A stretch of DNA of 42,310 nucleotides from an uncultured Flavobacterium sp. (lineage in GTDB: Bacteria > Bacteroidota > Bacteroidia > Flavobacteriales > Flavobacteriaceae). The stretch is from the NCBI RefSeq assembly GCF_937967675.1, contig NZ_CALBSN010000035.1:1-42310 (forward strand), in the 5' to 3' direction. Shown here piece after piece: positions 16,502 to 24,949 of this stretch. A program made the translations under genes and the position numbers. Positions within the stretch are counted from its first letter, which is position 1; every line of letters starts with the position of its first letter. A model generated the notes under the pieces. The model was not told where the DNA came from and made no database searches. It saw only the letters and a list, made by a program, of their open reading frames with translations.

Positions 16502-16723
16502 TTATAAGTCAAAAACTGAACTTCTTTTAGTTTTTATCATGTCTTTTAACTTTAAAAGAAAAGCTAAAGTAAGATACAATCCAAATCCTAAACCTACTGT
16601 TATAAAAGAAATATAGATAAAAAACAAACGCACATTTGTTGCCCTCATACCTAATCTATCAGCGAGACGTGTAGCAACAAAAAAGCCGTGCTTTTCAAAA
16701 AAATGCAATAGGTTTTGAACCAT
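16502..16723 (-). CDS. PspC-like small membrane protein
   Basis: 73 residues starting MVQNLLHFFEKHGFFVATRL. The pattern of a short amphipathic start, RLADRLGMRATNVRLFFIY and a long hydrophobic segment (GLGFGLYLTLAFLLKL) is that of PspC-domain proteins common in Flavobacteriaceae. The ATG at 16723 is preferred; an upstream ATG at 16783 would overlap the end of the DUF2851 gene and add 20 unrelated residues. It starts 28 bp after the DUF2851 stop, so they are likely co-transcribed. Its cellular role is not known. Confidence 0.75.
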   Translation of the reverse strand: MVQNLLHFFEKHGFFVATRLADRLGMRATNVRLFFIYISFITVGLGFGLYLTLAFLLKLKDMIKTKRSSVFDL

Positions 16724-16751
16724 TATTTGATATTTTTTTTCAAAAATACGA

Positions 16752-18020
16752 TTATTTTTTAAGAATAAAATATCCAATTGCACAATCTAAGCACTTTTTA
16801 TAATCGCAATAATTCTTTTTTAACTGCAATAAGGATTGAGATTCATAGACATTTTTAGAACGTATTCCAAAAGCTTCAAACTTTTCAATAATCACATTTT
16901 GTTCCGAAGGAATGGTAATTGCTAAATCGATTAATTCCTGTGTGATTTCTTTTTGTTGGCTTCTGCCGTAAGCAAATCGAAGAGGAATAATTGTATTTAT
17001 AACCAATAAATCAACAAATGACTTAGATAGCCTCTTCATTTTTTTCAAACTTTCTTTATCAAAATTATAATGTGTTTCCCAATATTGACTGACACCTACA
17101 TTAAAAATTTGATATAATTCATTTATTGAATCACAATTCATGATCAAAGAAAAAAGATTCTTTCGATGAAAATACAAATTAGCCAATTGTGCCAGGCGAA
17201 TGGTTGGAAAATTATCAGGTCGATGTTTAAAAAACTCTACCGAACCAACCACTTTTTCATTTAGTTGATATTTCTGAACTGAGTAATCATAAGATTTCTG
17301 TAACTCTTTTGCATAACTATCTTGAAAATCATAAGAAAGTAAATTCGCTTGCCCTAACAACAAAGCTTCTAGTGAAGCTAGAGAAAAAGATTCTTTTCGA
17401 ACAACAGAAAACGGAATCGACTTTGCAATTTCATAAAACATTTCACCATTGGTATTCAAACCAAAGTTTTTCGCTAATAAACAAAACAAAACCGCTTCCC
17501 AATCGTGATTAGAATCTTCAGCCAATTCAAAAATCAGTTGCGATTTTCTTTCTAAGCGTTCAAAAAACAAACGTTCTTGCCAATTTTTGAAGACAAACTC
17601 ATCTACATTTTGCAGTTCATTTTCACAATAAATCCAAGATTTCTGACTGATTAACGATTGATATTTATGCAAATCTGAAAGTGAAACATACTCCTTGAGT
17701 TCTAATGTCGGAATTTCAGAATTATCTTTTCTAAAAATAGGCACATCATATTCCCAAACCACATGCAAAATCACCGAATCATAATTTGAATCTTTCTCAT
17801 GATTATGAACATACCAATCTGATGACTTGAGATGAATTTCAACATTTCCAGCCCATTTTTGATTTCCAATAATAAGTTGCGCATTGAAAAAATCAGGTCC
17901 AGCAAGTTGTAAATATTGACCCGAATTGAGAATCTGAATCGATTCTCCTTTTGTAGTTTTTAAGTTGGCAATATCAAATTTCTTGAATTGCCAAACGTGG
18001 TGCAAAAAATCTTCTTTCAT
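16752..18020 (-). CDS. DUF2851 family protein
   Basis: 422 residues beginning MKEDFLHHVWQFKKFDIANL. The N-terminal part, GPDFFNAQLIIGNQKWAGNVEIHLKSSDWY (split over about residues 41-70), has the look of a nuclease-like fold that is typical of this Bacteroidota family. No biochemical function is established as far as I know. The C-terminus holds three Cys (CDYKKCLDC) that could bind a metal. It has its own consensus promoter and precedes the PspC-like gene. Confidence 0.8.
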   Translation of the reverse strand: MKEDFLHHVWQFKKFDIANLKTTKGESIQILNSGQYLQLAGPDFFNAQLIIGNQKWAGNVEIHLKSSDWYVHNHEKDSNYDSVILHVVWEYDVPIFRKDNSEIPTLELKEYVSLSDLHKYQSLISQKSWIYCENELQNVDEFVFKNWQERLFFERLERKSQLIFELAEDSNHDWEAVLFCLLAKNFGLNTNGEMFYEIAKSIPFSVVRKESFSLASLEALLLGQANLLSYDFQDSYAKELQKSYDYSVQKYQLNEKVVGSVEFFKHRPDNFPTIRLAQLANLYFHRKNLFSLIMNCDSINELYQIFNVGVSQYWETHYNFDKESLKKMKRLSKSFVDLLVINTIIPLRFAYGRSQQKEITQELIDLAITIPSEQNVIIEKFEAFGIRSKNVYESQSLLQLKKNYCDYKKCLDCAIGYFILKK

Positions 18021-18046
18021 TCTGCATGGCGTATATAATTGAAAAA

Positions 18047-18078
18047 CAAAGGTATAAAAATAAAAAAACCTGCAAAAA
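18047..18078 (-). promoter_or_regulatory. Promoter of the DUF2851-pspC-like pair
   Basis: TTTTTG (18078-18073), 18-bp spacer and TACCTTTG (18054-18047) on the minus strand. The -33 element lies in the loop of the upstream terminator. Confidence 0.78.
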
Positions 18079-18092
18079 TAAATTTACAGGTT
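18060..18092 (-). terminator. Terminator of the CBS-domain PLP enzyme gene
   Basis: AACCTG (18067-18072) pairs with CAGGTT (18087-18092) across a 14-nt loop, followed on the minus strand by TTTTTTT. It is 23 bp beyond the stop. Confidence 0.78.
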
Positions 18093-18115
18093 AATCAAAA
18101 ACAAATATCCAATTC

Positions 18116-19477
18116 TTATTTTATTGAACCGATAATATCATATTTGGTAATAATGTGATGTTTACCATTTCCTAAATCAATTAAAACCGCTTGGTTATCT
18201 TTATTGATTAGTTTAGAAACTTCTTCAACTGGCGTTCCAATTTTTACAATTGGAAACGGTTTCCCCATTACTTCTCGAATTGGTCGTTCAGCAGTATTTT
18301 TATCCGAAATAAAACTTTGGAATAAATCTGATTCATCAACAGAACCTACAAAACCATTTACATCAACTACTGGAATTTGAGAGATTTTATATTTTCTCAT
18401 TCTTTCAATTGCGTGCGAAACTAATTCTTCTGTACGAACAATCACTAATGGTTTCTCGATATGTTCTTTGATCAAATCTTCTGCTTTGGTAATTTCTTCT
18501 TCTAGGAAACCTCTTTCGCGCATCCAATCATCATTAAACATCTTTCCAACATAACGGCTTCCAGAATCGTGAAATAAGACCACAACTACATCTTCTGGAC
18601 CAAAATGTTCTTTTAACTGCAATAAACCTTTTACAGCGGCTCCAGCAGAGTTTCCAACAAAAATTCCTTCTTCTAAAGCAATTTTTCTTGTATAAACAGC
18701 TGCATCTTTATCGGTAACTTTTGTAAATCCATCGATTAATGAAAAGTCAACATTCTTTGGTAAAATATCTTCTCCAATTCCTTCGGTAATGTAAGAATAG
18801 ATTTCGTTCTCGTCAAAAATTCCTGTTTCGTGGTATTTTTTGAAAACAGAACCATAGGTATCAATTCCCCAAATTTTGATGTTTGGATTTTTCTCTTTTA
18901 AATATTTAGCAGTTCCAGAAATTGTTCCACCTGTTCCAACACCTACAACAAAATGAGTAATTTTTCCTTCAGTTTGTTCCCAAATTTCAGGACCTGTTTG
19001 TTCGTAATGTGCAATAGCGTTACTTGGATTATCGTATTGATTTACGTACCAAGAATTTGGAATTTCTTCCCCTAATTTTTTTGAAACTGAATAATATGAA
19101 CGTGGATCGGTTGGTTCTACATCGGTTGGACAAACGATTACTTTTGCTCCAACTGCACGAAGAATATCCGATTTTTCTTTTGATTGTTTATCTGAAATCA
19201 CAAAAATACATTTGTAACCCTTTACAATTGCAGCTAAAGCTAATCCCATTCCAGTATTACCTGAAGTTCCCTCAATAATAGTTCCTCCTGGTTTTAATCT
19301 TCCATCTGCTTCAGCATCTTCAATCATTTTTACGGCCATTCTATCCTTAACGGAATTTCCTGGATTGAATGTTTCTACTTTAGCCAAAACTAAAGCATCC
19401 ACTTCAGCAGTTACTTTATTTAATTTTACTAAAGGTGTATTCCCAATAGTTTCTAATATATTTTTTGCGTATTTCAT
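18116..19477 (-). CDS. PLP-dependent cysteine/cystathionine beta-synthase-like enzyme with CBS pair
   Basis: 453 residues. The fold-type II PLP core (about 1-320) shows the cofactor Lys44 in NPGNSVKDRM, the substrate loop EGTSGNTGMGLA and the phosphate-binding GVGTGGTISGTAKYLK. Two CBS motifs follow (about 335-450: LVIVRTEELVSHAIERM and VVDVNGFVGSVDESDLFQSF), as in eukaryotic cystathionine beta-synthase. It condenses serine or acetylserine with a thiol; which is not decidable. I start it at ATG 19477, because a -7 promoter element covers the longer alternative start at 19501. Confidence 0.88.
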   Translation of the reverse strand: MKYAKNILETIGNTPLVKLNKVTAEVDALVLAKVETFNPGNSVKDRMAVKMIEDAEADGRLKPGGTIIEGTSGNTGMGLALAAIVKGYKCIFVISDKQSKEKSDILRAVGAKVIVCPTDVEPTDPRSYYSVSKKLGEEIPNSWYVNQYDNPSNAIAHYEQTGPEIWEQTEGKITHFVVGVGTGGTISGTAKYLKEKNPNIKIWGIDTYGSVFKKYHETGIFDENEIYSYITEGIGEDILPKNVDFSLIDGFTKVTDKDAAVYTRKIALEEGIFVGNSAGAAVKGLLQLKEHFGPEDVVVVLFHDSGSRYVGKMFNDDWMRERGFLEEEITKAEDLIKEHIEKPLVIVRTEELVSHAIERMRKYKISQIPVVDVNGFVGSVDESDLFQSFISDKNTAERPIREVMGKPFPIVKIGTPVEEVSKLINKDNQAVLIDLGNGKHHIITKYDIIGSIK

Positions 19478-19498
19478 CTGAAATTTTGAATTATTTTG

Positions 19499-19506
19499 CA
19501 AAGATA
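19499..19506 (-). promoter_or_regulatory. -7 element of the CBS-domain enzyme gene
   Basis: TATCTTTG on the minus strand, 21 bp before the ATG at 19477. No clear TTTG lies 18-20 bp upstream. Its position rules out the longer start. Confidence 0.55.
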
Positions 19507-19549
19507 GTGTGAATTTTATAAATAAAAAACCAAGACAAAAGGCTTCTTA

Positions 19550-21445
19550 TTATTTAAAGAAATTCCATTCTAAACCGAAACGAACCATAAAATCTCGATA
19601 TGGATAATTTGGAGCGGAATAATAATTATAACCCGTAAAAGAAGAATTAAAATGTTCTGCTTTTAGATAAATTCTAGTTTGTTTAATTCTAGCATTTATG
19701 AAAAAATCAAACATTGGAAAATTACCAAACTTTGTTTCATTTTGAACATAAAATTCTCCAATTAATGGATTATAATCGTTTCCATAATATTTAGAGAAAT
19801 ATTGAAATGTAACTCCAGTTTGCAAGAACATTGCTTTCTTAAAAACATGATCTGAAAAGTATAAAGTGCTACGTGTAGTAAGTTCTGGAACGTTAACTAT
19901 ATCAGAAGCTTGATCTACTTTTTGGTATAAAACTGTGACATCTAAACCTAATTTCCAAAACTTAATGTCTTTATTAGCATTTACTGAAAAATAATTAATG
20001 GTTTTGTCATATTGCATAGGTTTAACAGTAAGTTTAGTTATATCATCAGTTATATTATCAAAATACAAATGATCGTTTAAAACTTTATATTGCACACTAG
20101 TATTTAACCATTTTGTAAAGGCAGAAAAAGAAAGTTGGTTAAGTTTTTCATTTTTAAAATTATTTAACCAATTATAATCTACATATCTACTTTGATATAA
20201 TGTATAATTTAAGTTAGGTAAACTGTTTAATTTTTGATATTTAAATTCAAGTTTAATATTATCATTAGGTGTATAATTAAGCATTGCATGTACATTTGAA
20301 ATTGACTGATTAGAAATCGTTTGAGCCAATTCAATTTTTGCAGTTAAATTGCTTGTAAAATAAGTATAATTTCCACCTAACATATTTATTCTATCAGAGA
20401 TAGCATTTGGAACTACAATATTCCCTAAGTTATCATAAACTAAACTGTTATAATAATAATTGTAGTTGTTATCGTCAACATAAAAATTTAAACTTCCAAA
20501 ATTTTTAGTTTTATAGCCAAGCCCTATTTTATTGTAAAAATTATTAAAACGTGTTTTATTATTAATACTATTTGAAAATGCATCGCCAAAACGAGTGCTT
20601 GAACTTGACTGAGTAAATTCAAAAAACTTATATTCAGTATTAAAAGTATGGGTAAAGACTAAACTATTTGGATTGTTCTTATTTAGGAAAAAAGAATGTT
20701 CAAGAAACAAACGGTTTCCTTTCAATAGTGAGGTTGCGTCTTTAAAATATACATCAAGTCTATCACGTTGATCATTTGGTGGATTACTTTGCTCGAATAA
20801 TTTAGTATCAATTATACCTCCATTTTCTTGATTTGAAATATCTTGAGCGGTAAAATGAGCATTTAAAAAATATTGTTTGTTTTTAGTAAAATAACTTGTT
20901 GTAAATCTAAAATTACCCGAACTAGATATGTTATTAATGTATTTTCCATTAGATCGCAAACCTTTATAAGCAATAGAAAAATTAAAATTTGGCTTAGTGT
21001 TAACTGTTAGAAAAGCATCTAATGACTGACCTTGCTCCATCACCGTTTTATAGTATAACTCTGTTAGCGGTGTAGGAACAGAATAATATTTAATATCAGA
21101 AGCTTGTAAATAATTAAAGTGTTTAGCTGAAAATCCAAAACTTGGTAATATACTCTTTTGAATAAGTCCAAAATTTAAAACATTGCAAGTATGCCCTTCA
21201 TTAGCAAAAGGAATCAATCCAAAAATATCTTTTCTAAGAAAATTATATTTATACTCATTTTTTATTGACAAAGAAGTATCCACATAAGTAGTATCTTTCT
21301 CTAAAGAATAAATTTTATAGAGTTTAATAGAAGGCTTTATTTCTTTGCCTTGTTGTAGTCCCTTTTCTAAATCACCCTCATCAACAACTTGTGAAAAAAC
21401 AAAAGAAGAAAGAAACAAAAATAAAATGGATAAGTAAATCTTCAT
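19550..21445 (-). CDS. Putative outer-membrane porin (Porin_10 type)
   Basis: 631 residues. A signal peptide (about 1-18, ending FVFSQ) is followed by a long series of alternating polar/hydrophobic strands typical of a beta-barrel. The C-terminus ends LEWNFFK, with terminal aromatics as in outer-membrane proteins. The N-terminal segment with NEYKYNFLRKDIFGLIPFANEGHT recalls the Bacteroidota putative-porin family. Substrate is unknown. It lies downstream of the terminator that closes the SusC operon and has its own -7 element. Confidence 0.8.
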   Translation of the reverse strand: MKIYLSILFLFLSSFVFSQVVDEGDLEKGLQQGKEIKPSIKLYKIYSLEKDTTYVDTSLSIKNEYKYNFLRKDIFGLIPFANEGHTCNVLNFGLIQKSILPSFGFSAKHFNYLQASDIKYYSVPTPLTELYYKTVMEQGQSLDAFLTVNTKPNFNFSIAYKGLRSNGKYINNISSSGNFRFTTSYFTKNKQYFLNAHFTAQDISNQENGGIIDTKLFEQSNPPNDQRDRLDVYFKDATSLLKGNRLFLEHSFFLNKNNPNSLVFTHTFNTEYKFFEFTQSSSSTRFGDAFSNSINNKTRFNNFYNKIGLGYKTKNFGSLNFYVDDNNYNYYYNSLVYDNLGNIVVPNAISDRINMLGGNYTYFTSNLTAKIELAQTISNQSISNVHAMLNYTPNDNIKLEFKYQKLNSLPNLNYTLYQSRYVDYNWLNNFKNEKLNQLSFSAFTKWLNTSVQYKVLNDHLYFDNITDDITKLTVKPMQYDKTINYFSVNANKDIKFWKLGLDVTVLYQKVDQASDIVNVPELTTRSTLYFSDHVFKKAMFLQTGVTFQYFSKYYGNDYNPLIGEFYVQNETKFGNFPMFDFFINARIKQTRIYLKAEHFNSSFTGYNYYSAPNYPYRDFMVRFGLEWNFFK

Positions 21446-21461
21446 TACATTAAAATATTAG

Positions 21462-21469
21462 CAAATGTA
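21462..21469 (-). promoter_or_regulatory. -7 element of the porin gene
   Basis: TACATTTG on the minus strand, 16 bp before the ATG. The -33 position falls in the T-run of the upstream terminator and has no TTG. Confidence 0.5.
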
Positions 21470-21482
21470 ATGAGAAAATAGG

Positions 21483-21512
21483 GAATAAAAAAAGCCCCTA
21501 AAAGGGGCTTTT
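21483..21512 (-). terminator. Terminator of the SusC-SusD-lipoprotein operon
   Basis: Perfect 9-bp stem AAAAGCCCC/GGGGCTTTT with 5-nt loop and TTTTTTT after it on the minus strand, 17 bp beyond the lipoprotein stop. Confidence 0.9.
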
Positions 21513-21529
21513 AAAAGAAATACTTTTAA

Positions 21530-22528
21530 TTAGTTAAAAAAATTACCTCTTTGAATATTTTTAACTGGTTTAGTAATATTTACTCTAGGAGCTGCTGCTC
21601 TACCAGAAGCAACAAACTGACCGTTTTTAGAGAAAGTAAAAATTCCATTTTCTACAGTTAATGTAGCAACATAAATAAACTCTTGATCATAGTTTGGAGT
21701 ATTTCCAAAATCAGAATCTACAGCATCAGCAGCATCTTGAACAAAAGTTCCAGCAAAAGGTGAGTTGTATCTAGAGTAATTAATAGTCATTGGAATATTA
21801 AAAGTTGGGATACCAACTGAAGCTAGTGTTGCGTCGTCATATACATTCATATATATAGTATAAACACCATCTTCAACATCTCCTAAACTTACAGTGAATT
21901 CTTCAGGACAAGCACTGGTTGCGGCAGCATATCCTGTAATGTCATCTCCATTTTCGTCTAAAACATAAACGTCAACATCGTAACCTACATCACATAATCC
22001 AAATGGATAACCAGGAATATTTCTATCCCATGCGAACTCTAAAGTTAAATCACCGTAATCAGTAATATTGAAAGACAAATTAGTAGTAGCAACTTTGATA
22101 TTAGCATCAAATTCACTACCAACTTTTAACACAAAAGTTTCAGTAGCTTCATCTTCGCTATCTCCAATGATCGTAACAGTACCAATTCCAGAAGAACTCC
22201 AAGCTGGAATGTAAACTTGGTGGTCATATTCAAAATCTACATCTTCTGTAGCAGTACCAGAAACTAAAGAAACTGTTACATAAGTATCAACTGGTTGCGG
22301 AGTAACTAAATTAACAGCAAATTCAATGGTTTTATCATATCCTCCCTCGTTGAAAGTACTCACAGAGTTAACATTCAAATATGGAGATACTGCTGATACA
22401 GATGCACTTCCATCATTTACTTCAATAACAGAATCATCTGTTGCATCATCATTACTACATGAAGTAAAAAAAGTACTTCCAGCAAATAATGCGATTAAAG
22501 CAAAAATATTTAATTTATTTTTTTTCAT
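21530..22528 (-). CDS. Surface-type lipoprotein with a Calx-beta-like region
   Basis: 332 residues. Signal peptide with lipobox FFTSC; the mature end CSNDDATDD is acidic, like export signals that place lipoproteins on the outer face in Bacteroidota. Residues about 65-155 (VTVSLVSGTATEDVDFEYD, then a turn and GDSEDEATETFVLKV) resemble a Calx-beta fold. The rest is not recognised. It is the last gene of the SusC-led cluster, so it may sit on the surface with the uptake complex, but the ligand is unknown. A 17-bp perfect hairpin separates it from the gene before it. Confidence 0.72.
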   Translation of the reverse strand: MKKNKLNIFALIALFAGSTFFTSCSNDDATDDSVIEVNDGSASVSAVSPYLNVNSVSTFNEGGYDKTIEFAVNLVTPQPVDTYVTVSLVSGTATEDVDFEYDHQVYIPAWSSSGIGTVTIIGDSEDEATETFVLKVGSEFDANIKVATTNLSFNITDYGDLTLEFAWDRNIPGYPFGLCDVGYDVDVYVLDENGDDITGYAAATSACPEEFTVSLGDVEDGVYTIYMNVYDDATLASVGIPTFNIPMTINYSRYNSPFAGTFVQDAADAVDSDFGNTPNYDQEFIYVATLTVENGIFTFSKNGQFVASGRAAAPRVNITKPVKNIQRGNFFN

Positions 22529-22543
22529 AAAAAATCTGTATTA

Positions 22544-22579
22544 ACTCAATTAAACAAATTTTAATTTGTTTAATTGAGT
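22544..22579 (-). promoter_or_regulatory. 17-bp intercistronic hairpin between the two lipoprotein genes
   Basis: ACTCAATTAAACAAATT (22544-22560) is a perfect inverted repeat with 22563-22579, loop 2 nt. On the minus strand no T-run follows it immediately, so it is more likely an mRNA stabilising or processing element than a terminator. Confidence 0.6.
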
Positions 22580-22594
22580 AGTTAAATAATTAGA

Positions 22595-23512
22595 TTATAG
22601 TGGCGTTAAAGTTGTTACAAAAGGTCTTTCAACTGTATTACCCGTAAAGAAAATTGAATAATGAACAGTAATAACACCAGTAACAGGGTTTACATTACTC
22701 AATGCTTTTTGAGCAGCACTTTGTCTTACTTCATTAGTAAAAGCGCTAGCTAAATTTTGAGTATCTAAACCAATAACGTTACAAACATCACTAAAAGTAT
22801 AACCAGCTCTAGTACCTGCAGGTAATTGAATAGTATTTGCAGATCCAGGTGCTTGACCAGCACAATAGTAAGGTCCTATATATGAAGAAACATATAAACC
22901 ATCAGCAATTTGAGTTACTAAATCATTAGCAAAAGTATAAACAGTTCCTGTTTCAGTTCTAACAGTTCTGTTAGAGTAATTACCCGCTAAGAAAGAACCA
23001 CATGAAACATTTACTTTTGTAGACTTAACATTTAAATGCTCAGTTCTACCGTCAGTTAATTTTGCAACGTACGTTAATAACCAGTAATCACCAATTTCTA
23101 ATGTAGCATCATCAGCAGGTAATGGCTGTCCTTCAAAAACAACTCCTGATATTAATTCATTATAGTTAAAACTGAAAGTTAAAGATTCATGTTGATTTTC
23201 AACAGGAAAATTAACAGATTTAAGCAATACATTGTTTGACTTTAATAAAGTACTACCATCTAAACGAAAATATTGTTTATAAACATCAACAGTTTCGACT
23301 TTTTCTCTACCTTGAAACACAGACAAACTTGCAGATAAAGCATCAGTAGGAGCACTACCTTGCGCATAAGTTATTGCAAGTGTCTCAACACTTAATAAAC
23401 CTCCTACATTTTTATCCCCTGTAAGAGTATCATTGTCATCATCAACACATGAAAACATTCCAAGTGCTAAAAATGAAAATAAAGATAATTTTAATATTTT
23501 TTTCATAATCAT
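22595..23512 (-). CDS. Lipoprotein of the SusC/SusD cluster, unknown function
   Basis: 305 residues. Lipobox LGMFSC followed by VDDDND, an acidic surface-export type tail. The body is beta-rich (for example LSVETLAITYAQG and SLTFSFNYNELISG) and the C-terminal half (CGSFLAGNYSNRTVRTETG onward) looks like a separate beta domain ending VTTLTPL. I do not recognise a named family. It starts 8 nt after the susD stop (a second ATG at 23506 is equally good), so it is co-transcribed and probably a surface partner of the uptake complex. Confidence 0.7.
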   Translation of the reverse strand: MIMKKILKLSLFSFLALGMFSCVDDDNDTLTGDKNVGGLLSVETLAITYAQGSAPTDALSASLSVFQGREKVETVDVYKQYFRLDGSTLLKSNNVLLKSVNFPVENQHESLTFSFNYNELISGVVFEGQPLPADDATLEIGDYWLLTYVAKLTDGRTEHLNVKSTKVNVSCGSFLAGNYSNRTVRTETGTVYTFANDLVTQIADGLYVSSYIGPYYCAGQAPGSANTIQLPAGTRAGYTFSDVCNVIGLDTQNLASAFTNEVRQSAAQKALSNVNPVTGVITVHYSIFFTGNTVERPFVTTLTPL

Positions 23513-23519
23513 TTTTTTT

Positions 23520-24938
23520 TTAGTTCATCCACCAAACATCTGACAACATAGTATCTCCATTACTTAATGTAGCACTAGCAGCTGCATAGTTTACTTGATT
23601 GTAATTTTGAGAGTCTGTTGAAAAATAGAATCTACTAGGAATTTGAGCAATTGCAGCATTAGCAACTGGAGATAAAGCTGGATATCCAGTACGTCTCCAT
23701 TCTGTCCAAGCTTCAATACCTTGACCATATAATGCTATCCACATTTGAGTACCAATTTTTTCTCTAGCCTCAGATTGAGTTGAAAAATCAACACTAGCAT
23801 TAGAAGTATAAACTGAAGCTGAACCTAAACCATTGAACTGGAAGTTAGCCTCAATAGCGTTTACATAATGTACTTTAGCTTGAGTAACACCACCTGGTAT
23901 AATACCTTCATTAGCAGCTTCAGCCAAATATAATTGAACTTGAGCATAAGATAAGAAAACTCCAGGTAAAGTTGGGTCTAAATACTTATTTCCAGGAGAA
24001 GAGAATCCATTATAATTTCCAGGATTTTCAATACCAGGGATATTACCAACATATTGACCTGCATTATTTGTTTGAGCGTAAATAGGTAATCTAGGATCAC
24101 TTAATGCATTCATAGTAGACACTAAAACAGAACTTACTTTGTACTCATTTCTGTTTCCATAAACGATTGTTTCGTAAATTGGGTTTGCATCAGGTTGTGA
24201 AGCTGTATAAGATAACTCAGCAGAATCACTATTTGAAGACATCAATAAACCAGAAGCTACTAAACTTTGAACGTCTGCAGAAACATTTCTCTTTTTAGAA
24301 ATTCTCATTAAAGCTTTAAGTTTCAATGAAGCAGCAAACTTTCTCCATTTAGTAACATCTCCACCATAAACTAAGTCAGCTGATGAAGTAAAGTCACCCG
24401 TACCTGAAGCAAATAATACTTCTGCTCTATCTAATAAATCTAAAATACCATCATATACCTCTTCTTGAGAATCATGTATTGGTTTAACATTTCCAGGAAC
24501 AACAGCTTGAGAAAATGGAACTGGTCCATATAAATCAGTTAAAATTTGAAATGCATTCGCTTGTAACACTAAAGAAACACCTTGTAAATTTGTATTTCCA
24601 GCCTCACCCGCTAAATCATAAGCTGATTTAGACTCAGCAATAACACCAGCATATAAGTTAGTCCAAACAGCATTCATTAAAGCTCTTCTTGGAATATACT
24701 TTTCTTCATCATTGTACTGTACTTTTGACCAATGTTGAGCCCAACATAATCCCATATCACCACCAACCTGCGCATTATACATAGTATTTTGCGTAGCAGT
24801 AATAGCAGTTGACAATAGCAAGTTTGGATCAGTTGATGAAGGACTATTTGGAGAGGTATTAATCTCTTCAAAATCCTTATCACAACTAACAGCAACAAAT
24901 GCCATTGATGCAATAAATAAATAAATTATTCTTTTCAT
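23520..24938 (-). CDS. SusD/RagB-family nutrient-binding lipoprotein (SusD-like_2 type)
   Basis: 472 residues. Lipobox AVSC at about residue 19, mature start CDKDFEEINTSPNSPSSTDP, typical of this subfamily. Helical TPR-like stretches (LILTDLYGPVPFSQA and the late QVQLYLAEAANEG with QMWIALYGQGIEAWTEWRRT) are hallmark SusD segments. It caps the SusC barrel and binds substrate at the cell surface. It follows susC with an 11-bp gap. The substrate (sugar, peptide or other) is not predictable here because no glycosidase or peptidase gene is linked. Confidence 0.92.
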   Translation of the reverse strand: MKRIIYLFIASMAFVAVSCDKDFEEINTSPNSPSSTDPNLLLSTAITATQNTMYNAQVGGDMGLCWAQHWSKVQYNDEEKYIPRRALMNAVWTNLYAGVIAESKSAYDLAGEAGNTNLQGVSLVLQANAFQILTDLYGPVPFSQAVVPGNVKPIHDSQEEVYDGILDLLDRAEVLFASGTGDFTSSADLVYGGDVTKWRKFAASLKLKALMRISKKRNVSADVQSLVASGLLMSSNSDSAELSYTASQPDANPIYETIVYGNRNEYKVSSVLVSTMNALSDPRLPIYAQTNNAGQYVGNIPGIENPGNYNGFSSPGNKYLDPTLPGVFLSYAQVQLYLAEAANEGIIPGGVTQAKVHYVNAIEANFQFNGLGSASVYTSNASVDFSTQSEAREKIGTQMWIALYGQGIEAWTEWRRTGYPALSPVANAAIAQIPSRFYFSTDSQNYNQVNYAAASATLSNGDTMLSDVWWMN

Positions 24939-24949
24939 ATTTAATTTTA

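Noticed and set aside
19478..19501. Longer start for the CBS-domain enzyme
   Set aside because: It overlaps the -7 element TATCTTTG at 19499-19506, so it would lie at or before the transcript start.
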